From assembly GCA_905221615.1 (NCBI GenBank), contig CAJNDT010006188.1, positions 82,501 through 146,500 of the forward strand: a stretch of 64,000 bases of DNA. The letters run 5' to 3'. The notes below the pieces were generated by a model, which made no database searches, had not been told where the DNA came from, and saw only the letters and a list, made by a program, of their open reading frames with translations. The position numbers and the translations under genes were made by a program. The stretch is from Symbiodinium sp. CCMP2592 (lineage: Eukaryota > Sar > Dinophyceae > Suessiales > Symbiodiniaceae). Below, one piece after another: positions 57,599 through 64,000 of this stretch (position 1 is the stretch's first letter; each line of letters starts with the position of its first letter).

Positions 57599-58837
57599 CG
57601 CTTGGGTCACGGATGCGTTGACGAAGTCAAAACAGATCAGACCACGGACGTCATTTTGATTGGGCCATACATGCTTTGAACTGGGAGCTGATAGCGTCAT
57701 CATGGTTGGGCCGAAAAGGTGAACCGTGGGAACCATCGTGAATACCAGCATTTTGGGCACACTAAGCTATGAACTCTGGTAAATACCGGCGTTTTCGGCA
57801 TTTGCCAAAAATGAAAATGCAAGGTGTGTGAGTGTCAAGTGAGCATTCATGCACCATTCATGTGCCATGTGAGGTCTTGCAAGCCCTTTGAAGTCATTTC
57901 CGAAGATAGCGAACCCCGACGGCGTTTCGGACCAAACATCCCATGTCGTTCTGTGGAAGCCGTGCCATAGCCAATGTAAAGGTGGATCGCCTCGGGTGTG
58001 CACAAAGTGTGCGATACACTGTGGGGGCCGAATTATTTGTCGTTTGGACCACGGAAGTTACCGCAAATACCGTGTAAACGTGCGTCGGAGCCAACAGCAC
58101 CAGCAACACCAGCAAAACCACTGCCAACAACAAGTCAATGTAATAGTAACAGTAACAACTGTCGGAATCATCATGTATATCAATACACTAATTACGATGT
58201 TACAGTAATTACGACAATTTCAGTGATGATCACGATGACGATTCTCAAAAATAACAGCAACAACCAACAACAACAACAATAGCACCACGAGAAATGCAAG
58301 CAGGAGGAATGAGAACAACGACAAGAAAACACAACACCAGCAGCAGCAACACATGATAACCTATGATGGCATCGACAGCAGCAACAGCAATTCCACAACA
58401 ACGTGCTAACACATACATGCAATGAGGATAGTATTCCGTAATTTGCTTCTAGTTATGTAGAACCGCCTTGCGAATGAAGTTGATTGGTGGCAATGGCACT
58501 CGTAGTGCTCTCGTACATATTAGTTGTCTAGCGACCTGTCTTTGCAGAATTTTCGTCCATTCTCGTCTCTCGCCCGTTCGTGAAGATCCAGTCAGGTGCG
58601 CACCTTGCAGGCGAGCGCAGCCACAGCAGGAAAGGAAAGTCACCAAGCTTTCTTCAACATGACAGCGTCGGACGTGTCCCGGCCCATTTGTTCAGTTAGT
58701 CGCGCAGAAGATGGTATTCGACTTTGCGTGTGTGCAGCATAGTCTGAGAGCTGTCAAGCGCAGGCAGCCGTGCAACCTGGTGGCATGCACTCTTGGGGTG
58801 CGCATCGGGTGTGCTTCTCGGGCTCGATTCCGAGGCA

Positions 58838-59054
58838 ATGGATCTCGACTTTGACACTCCAGATCCTACAGTGACTCGTCAGTTATCTTTCTCACACCGC
58901 ATGCCTGAGGCCATGTGACGGTTCTGTGTCTCAGGAAGAGTACGATGGTGACTTGGGGTCGCCCATATTGAAGTTGCCGCCTGTGCCAACCCCCGCATAC
59001 AACAAGCTGAAGTTTCAGCTGTCATCTAATGGCCCTGTGGAAACCTCCGTCCAG
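58838..59054 (+). CDS. Two short coding exons of an unidentified gene
   Basis: 58838-58870 encodes MDLDFDTPDPT before GTGACT. 58935-59054 follows CTCAG and encodes EEYDGDLGSPILKLPPVP, then YNKLKFQLSSNGPVETSVQ. Joined they give an acidic, Pro-containing, probably disordered segment. No family is recognised. 59055-60226 contains no exon I can support. Confidence 0.35.
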
Positions 59055-60226
59055 GAGACGCTCCTTTGCTTGAATAAAAGAGCGAGGACGCTTCGTACCT
59101 TTTGGATGTAAGTAGGCCTACATCCCAGCAACAGAGTTGAAGTCAGTCCACAACACAAGGACGCACAATCAGTGTGATAACATGCTGGCCACCAAGGGAT
59201 GCAGCCGGTGATGAGACAATGAAAGATGCAGAGGAATGGAGGCGTTTCTCCAGTTTTTGGTCAGACAGGGTATAATCTGAGCTGAGCTTGTGTTACTCCA
59301 ACCGCAGCAATATGGGTAACGGGTCTGAGGCGTGAACTCGGTTAGCATATAATGAAAACGAGTGTTGGAAAGACCTATCTTGCACGGAAAGGGCTACACG
59401 GCTACACTAGTCTGAGACTGAGATTTCCGCACCTTATCCCGTAAAGTCTGAACCCCAAGCCGGAAAACCGGAGTCCCAAGCCACGGGAAGCCCGCTGCTC
59501 GCCTCGCAAGCTTCGGACTTCGTGCAGTGTCTCGCTCTCACCCCTAATAGGGGGTGGCGAGCGCATAGCGTGTCGTGTATTTTTCCTGGTTTTCTTGCAC
59601 ATTCCATGGGGGTGGGGTGGGTTGGGGCGGACATACTGCAGAAGGATGGTTCACATCTCGAACAAAAGACACACTGGCACAGGCGTTGATGCCTTGTGCG
59701 AACATGCCCAACTACAGCGTTCTCGCTTTTTTGCACAACATAGTGGGCAACGACATGGTGAGAGCGTTGGAAATGAAGAGGACGATGACCACCACAAACA
59801 CGACCATGGCTGAGTGAAATCTTGTCAAGCTGACAACAGTTCTTTTTCTTCTGAAACTCCTGTTAAAACCTGGGTTTCTCATAATTTACGAGTGCAGAGC
59901 AACATGGCGCCCCATGCGCCAGCGCCGTGATAGGAAGGGACACATGGCGGGCTGCGGGCGCGGAGATTTCGGGGTTTGGGCTTGGGATCTATCGGATTGG
60001 GTGGTTGTGCGAGATTTTACAATCAGGGCTGGTTCGCCTCCACTGTTCCTACTGACCACACTACGCCCAACAACGCAGCCCTGCTACCAACAGGCTGATA
60101 TCCTCCGATCCAACCAGCCACAAGGACTCAGGAACCCGAAGCCCTGCAAATACACCTTCGTTGTAGTGTGCCATCCCTTCCTCACCATCTTGTGCATACC
60201 AATGCGCCCAACTCCATGCCTTGCAG

Positions 60227-60690
60227 GGAAACGGAGAAGGAGCTGCAACAAGCCACGGAAGATCTTGGAAAGGCATCGCACAAGGCACAGCTGTGCTTGA
60301 TACTCACAGTTGCGATCGAGATCATTGTATTTGGCGGTGCAGGCTGCCGAGGATCTTCAACAAGACACCAAGAAGCTGCAAAAGGTGAGCAGGGTTGCTT
60401 GTTACAGTTTTCCTGGAAGCGTCTGTTGCAGCGACTGAACTTGAAAGGCACGATCCCACAAAGCTCGGGACGAAGCTCAGGAGCCCGCCGTGGATTCGCC
60501 ACAGCATATTTTTTTCCAGAGGATCAGCTGAGTCTTTCAGGAGTTGGAGAAACAGCAACAGGACAAGGAGGAGTGAAGAAGCAGTAGGTTATGCCGTTTA
60601 CTGGGCATCGCCTTAGCTTCACTTTACGTCAGTTTTCAACGGCAGCGGCTTGAAAAGTCAGCGAAGCTGACTCGGGCCACATTGCAGCAG
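60227..60690 (+). CDS. Coiled-coil micro-exons of an unidentified gene
   Basis: Successive short + strand segments all encode heptad-like helices: ETEKELQQATEDLGKASHK (60227-60290), AAEDLQQDTKKLQK between CAG and GTGAGC (60343-60384), TELERHDPTKLGTKLR (about 60428-60478), ELEKQQQDKEE (60541-60573) and RLEKSAKLTRATLQQ (about 60632-60680). A further AQNAMLEENSCMQES lies at 61974-62018. This pattern, one or two heptads per exon, suggests one long coiled-coil protein, perhaps structural. The exon phases were not all reconciled. A 60-bp TGTATGCATGCATGTATG-type double repeat lies at 61850-61912. Confidence 0.45.
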
Positions 60691-62643
60691 GTGGTGCAAG
60701 GAAAACCAAGTCGGCGTGCGATCCATGCGCTGTTTCTGTTTTCAATGTCATGCTACCAGCATCGTCGAGCCGTCAAGTCTTGCGTTCCTGAGTGAACCAA
60801 GGACGGCGCTAGATGCTATGCCTTTGTTTCGGACAATGGCTATGCTGATCCCACCCAGTGTCCTGGTCCTTGGATTTGCTGTGGCGGAGTCCTTACGCGA
60901 GTCGGTGCAGGGCTTGGTGTATCGTGGTGCAGTGTGTTGGGCATGTTGCCTCAGGTGAGGATGGGCAGTGGAGGGAAGATAGAAATATCAAATGCGTACC
61001 TGCGAAGGTCCACCTTGTTCCTGATGTTGTTTGCTTATGATATGGCTTCGTGTTGGCGTTGCTTGTGTCCCCTCAAGCCAGTTGCTTGCCTTTTGTGAGG
61101 CATCTCAGGACAAGTTTGTTCTGCTCAGGAACGAGGCCTGGCAGCTGCATGATGAGCAAATTCATGGATAGATTCGTTTTGGTGGGCTGTTCGCGACCGT
61201 CTGTTTGGTTTTCTTCGCTCTAACATGGCTGTTGCGTGATCGGGCAGTTCGGACCAGCCATGCTGATAGAAAACATAGATTAAGCTTTGTCTCTGTGGTC
61301 GCCACTTTCCGTTCGATGTTTTTGGAAGCCCAAGGTCGCGTCTAGGCTCCTGCCCTTCTGCCAATTCTTTTCTGAGCTCTGACCTCTGCTCTGGCCAAAC
61401 TGGTGGGTGCACAGGTGTAACCGTACGGACTCTACGTGAGTTTGTTTGGAGAGGGAACGGGAATGTGTAAATTTCTTCGGCAAGAGCGTGCCAGGCTCTT
61501 CGACAATGGTCAAGCCACTGAGTGTCCTGCATGTTTCCATTGCTCGGCCCACGGTGTGCGCAACACAAAGACTAAAGACGACTCAGAAGACCCGCCCCTG
61601 GAAGTCCTTCCGCATCCTGGCTTCTTGTCTTGGCTCCAGAGCAGGAACGGCGACCACTTTGACCACGTCGGTTTGTGAAGACAAGCACCTCCCTGTAAAA
61701 ATGCTTTGCTGCAGGTACGCTGGCAGCGTCGGGTAGAGGTGGAAAGTCAGATGAGATACAGACAAGCAAAAAGACAGGACAAAAACATGACTGCGGAATG
61801 TACTTATGTGGTAAAGGAACCAACGACTGAATGACTAGACAAAGTTGATGTATGCATGCATGTATGTAGACAGGAGGAAATGTATGCATGCATGCTCGCA
61901 TGTATGTAGGTATTGGGTGTAGCGTGCATTTATGTACACGAGGCGTGTCGTGCATCATTGTCATATGTGCAGGCCCAGAACGCTATGCTTGAGGAGAACT
62001 CGTGCATGCAGGAGAGCCCCAAGCGCCCAAGCGGTCACCGCTCCAATGTTTGAAGGAGGAATGAGGTTTCGTGAGCATAACCAGACTTCCCATACCGCAG
62101 AGGTTTCCTGCTCTGTGACGTGATGCAAGAAACGCCTCAACGCCGCAAGAAGCATAAAGCGTTGCTCCTGGCAGCATGTGCGTCTGCCGAAACCAGGCAA
62201 CTGACCAGTGGCCAACCCTGAATCCATTCGAGAAGTTGCACACTCCCCATCCCCATCTGCCGAATTCGCATGTGGCATGGTGGCAGACCCCAAAGCTTCG
62301 AAGAGGGAAGCCCGTCGCCCATTCAGGTAATGGGATGCACTGGCAGTCAAAGTTTCAAAAGCGAGTCACTGAAAGACCAGCCCCATATCTTGAGGATAGT
62401 TTCAAGCTTAAACCTCAATGCAACTACACGGGCCTGCAAAACTGTTGGTACAGTTTGCACTGGGGAACCTGCACTCGATCCCGGAGCGAAAAACCTGCTG
62501 GACCCTTGCCCCCTGCCAGCCGTTTCCATGCTGAGCAGGTGGAGGAGGATTTGAAGCACTTCGGGTTGATGGATTCCAACAGCCGCTCATTTTCAATTGT
62601 TGCAGCTTGCGTGCGTACCATTGTTTGCCAGTCTTGTGGCAGA

Positions 62644-63677
62644 GGCTTGAAGCAGCTGTGGAAGAAGCTTGACAGAGCTCGGACCTCAGTGCAAGGTGAG
62701 ATCCGAGGCGAAGTCACATTCACAGCCTCTTGCCTTGATGTTGTCAGAACGGAAACAACATCGTCAGCTTGGCGGAAATCGACAGCCTTGTTGTGGACAT
62801 GGTCAAGGCCCGGATGATGGGAAGGCCAGAGGATTAGTGATTTCCTAGTTACTCTTGAGGCCAGCCTGTGGCCAGAGTGGGTCAACAACAAGGATGCCAT
62901 TCGCAGGGCTTACGAGAAGACCGCCAAGAAGCCGGTTTGCAATTATTAGCATGAGTTGTCAGCAACGAGACTGGCGGCGATGCATGTTTAAGTCTTTGAG
63001 GCTGGATGGCGATGGAGAAGGGGATGATGTGGAGAAGGACCTGCCGCAGACCGTAAACGACAGCATTGCAATGCTAAGTCTTGGCAGCCAGCAATCCACA
63101 GGCGCTAGCTTGGACAAGTCGCTTCTGAGCGCAGGAGGAATTCCACTCGTTGCTCCTGAACCTGTTCTGGTCCTAGGGCCGCAAAGAGGGAAGCCCGGCC
63201 CGGACGCACTGCTTGCGCGCTCGTTTCTGTGGGCTGCAGGTTTGGTCACTTGCATCGAATATTTGACGAAATCGATACGACCTTTGCAAGCATTAGGCTG
63301 AAATGTCTTTGTGATAGAATGCCGGCAGACTTTGCATGCGAAACTTGGGTTCTTGCCACCATAGCCGAGGAGCCATGATGGCAGGCTAACTCTGGAAGAG
63401 TTCACCGCAGGAATGGCTCAGCAAGATGCCCAGAGATATTCAGAGCTTCCACGAGGAGGGATGTCTGGAGCCGCAATCTGTGGCAAGGCTCGACCTTCAC
63501 CTGTCTCCAGAAGAGGCAAGAAAGGAGTTCAGGACCCGTCTGCCTCTGGGTCTTCCTTCACTGGTGGAGCAGGGCTTCTTTCCCGTCTCCTGTGTCAGTA
63601 CAATCGACATGGACCACGGTGGGATGATCCTCTTCACCGAGTTCTGTGCGTATATTCGGAGGCAGACAAAGTTCTGA
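62644..63677 (+). CDS. EF-hand calcium-binding protein; exons about 62644-62676, 62748-62817, 62878-62935, 63391-63677
   Basis: Exon 1 ends LKQLWKKLDR. A 71-bp GC-AG intron joins it to NGNNIVSLAEIDSLVVDMVK, reconstituting an EF-hand loop (Asp1, Asn3, Asn5, Val8, Glu12 in DRNGNNIVSLAE). A 60-bp GC-AG intron leads to WVNNKDAIRRAYEKTAKK, the helix to the next hand. The fourth exon shows LTLEEFTA in one frame (63391 on). One base over, it continues EWLSKMPRDIQSFHEEG and reaches a second loop DMDHGGMILFTE followed by FCAYIRRQTKF and TGA at 63675-63677. The half-frame change near 63410 means either a different acceptor (CAG at 63410) or a 1-nt indel. Calcium binding by at least the first and last loops is expected from the ligands. 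Upstream exons (VEEDLKHFGLM near 62538) may belong. Confidence 0.6.
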
Positions 63678-63828
63678 AATGAGGCCTTTACCAAGAGTGA
63701 CTGAAGTGCCTTCCCGGTTCGAGGCGAGTCCACCCAGACCACAATCCAGCCTTTGATGCAGATATTGTCTGCCTGGCGAGTTGTGCTCCGATGTTGTGTA
63801 TGGTATTTGTTGATTTAACATTCCCAGG

Positions 63829-64000
63829 TGTCCAAGGACAAGTCCAATGAGACTTTGCGGAAGAAGCACGGTGACAAGGTGCCAAGTCGCAAAATGTCGC
63901 AAAGCTCTGTGGAGACCAGAGAGAACCAACCCCGTGCAGGCGACCCATGGACACTTCGTCAACAAGAAGAGTCTGGCCGACTTTGACAAACTCGAGAAGG
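63829..64000 (+). CDS. Partial exons at right edge, unidentified
   Basis: After TCCCAG (63828) the frame reads VSKDKSNETLRKKHGDK and continues basic. After GTGCAG (about 63938) another frame reads ATHGHFVNKKSLADFDKLEK to the edge of the window. Both look like real exons, so a gene continues beyond 64000. It may be the EF-hand gene or the next one. Confidence 0.35.

Noticed and set aside
57346..57760. Leu/Val- and Cys-rich frames suggesting membrane proteins
   Set aside because: They are minus-strand readings of CAG/CAC triplet repeats.

Overview
The window looks like nuclear DNA of a dinoflagellate, probably a Symbiodiniaceae-like alga. Genes are split into short exons. Most introns I could place to the base start with GC instead of GT and end AG, usually followed by G. 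All confident genes lie on the + strand. Simple repeats are abundant, and the protein repertoire fits (polycystin-like and single-domain voltage-gated channels, MORN repeats, EF-hands, a DNA cytosine methyltransferase, decayed reverse transcriptase). No prokaryotic signals, rRNA, tRNA or CRISPR arrays were seen. Species-level assignment is inference.

Layout. 1-1507: C-terminal half of a polycystin-2-like channel. 1.5-7.5 kb: degenerate 42-bp tandem repeat and broken coding remnants. 7.5-9.7 kb: dead non-LTR reverse transcriptase with a recent 403-bp tandem duplication. 11.1-20.1 kb: a coiled-coil C-terminus, a MORN-repeat gene in many small exons, and exons of one or more unidentified genes ending at 20093. 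20.3-21.5 kb: aldo-keto reductase with a complete catalytic tetrad. 23.4-24.1 kb: a Cys-rich exon and a second MORN cluster. 24.5-29.3 kb: two tandem single-domain voltage-gated cation channels with an EF-hand tail.

33.5-47.4 kb is the most unusual block. It holds a three-exon C5 DNA methyltransferase followed in the same direction by two multi-exon genes of unknown function. Their introns carry very long microsatellites, degenerate CCCTAAA-like tracts, a 38-bp tandem repeat, a GGATAAGCC minisatellite and short sequences repeated elsewhere in the window. At least two probable 1-nt frameshifts suggest that some copies are decaying or that the assembly has indels.

47.5-64 kb: possible third MORN cluster, a thrombospondin type-1/mucin-like protein, coiled-coil micro-exons, triplet repeats, and an EF-hand gene running off the right edge. 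Functionally the recognisable genes lean toward calcium and membrane signalling (polycystin, two voltage-gated channels, EF-hand protein), but I see no evidence that they are co-regulated. Exon limits were read by eye; those given to the base are ones where family, paralogue or reading-frame constraints fix the junction.
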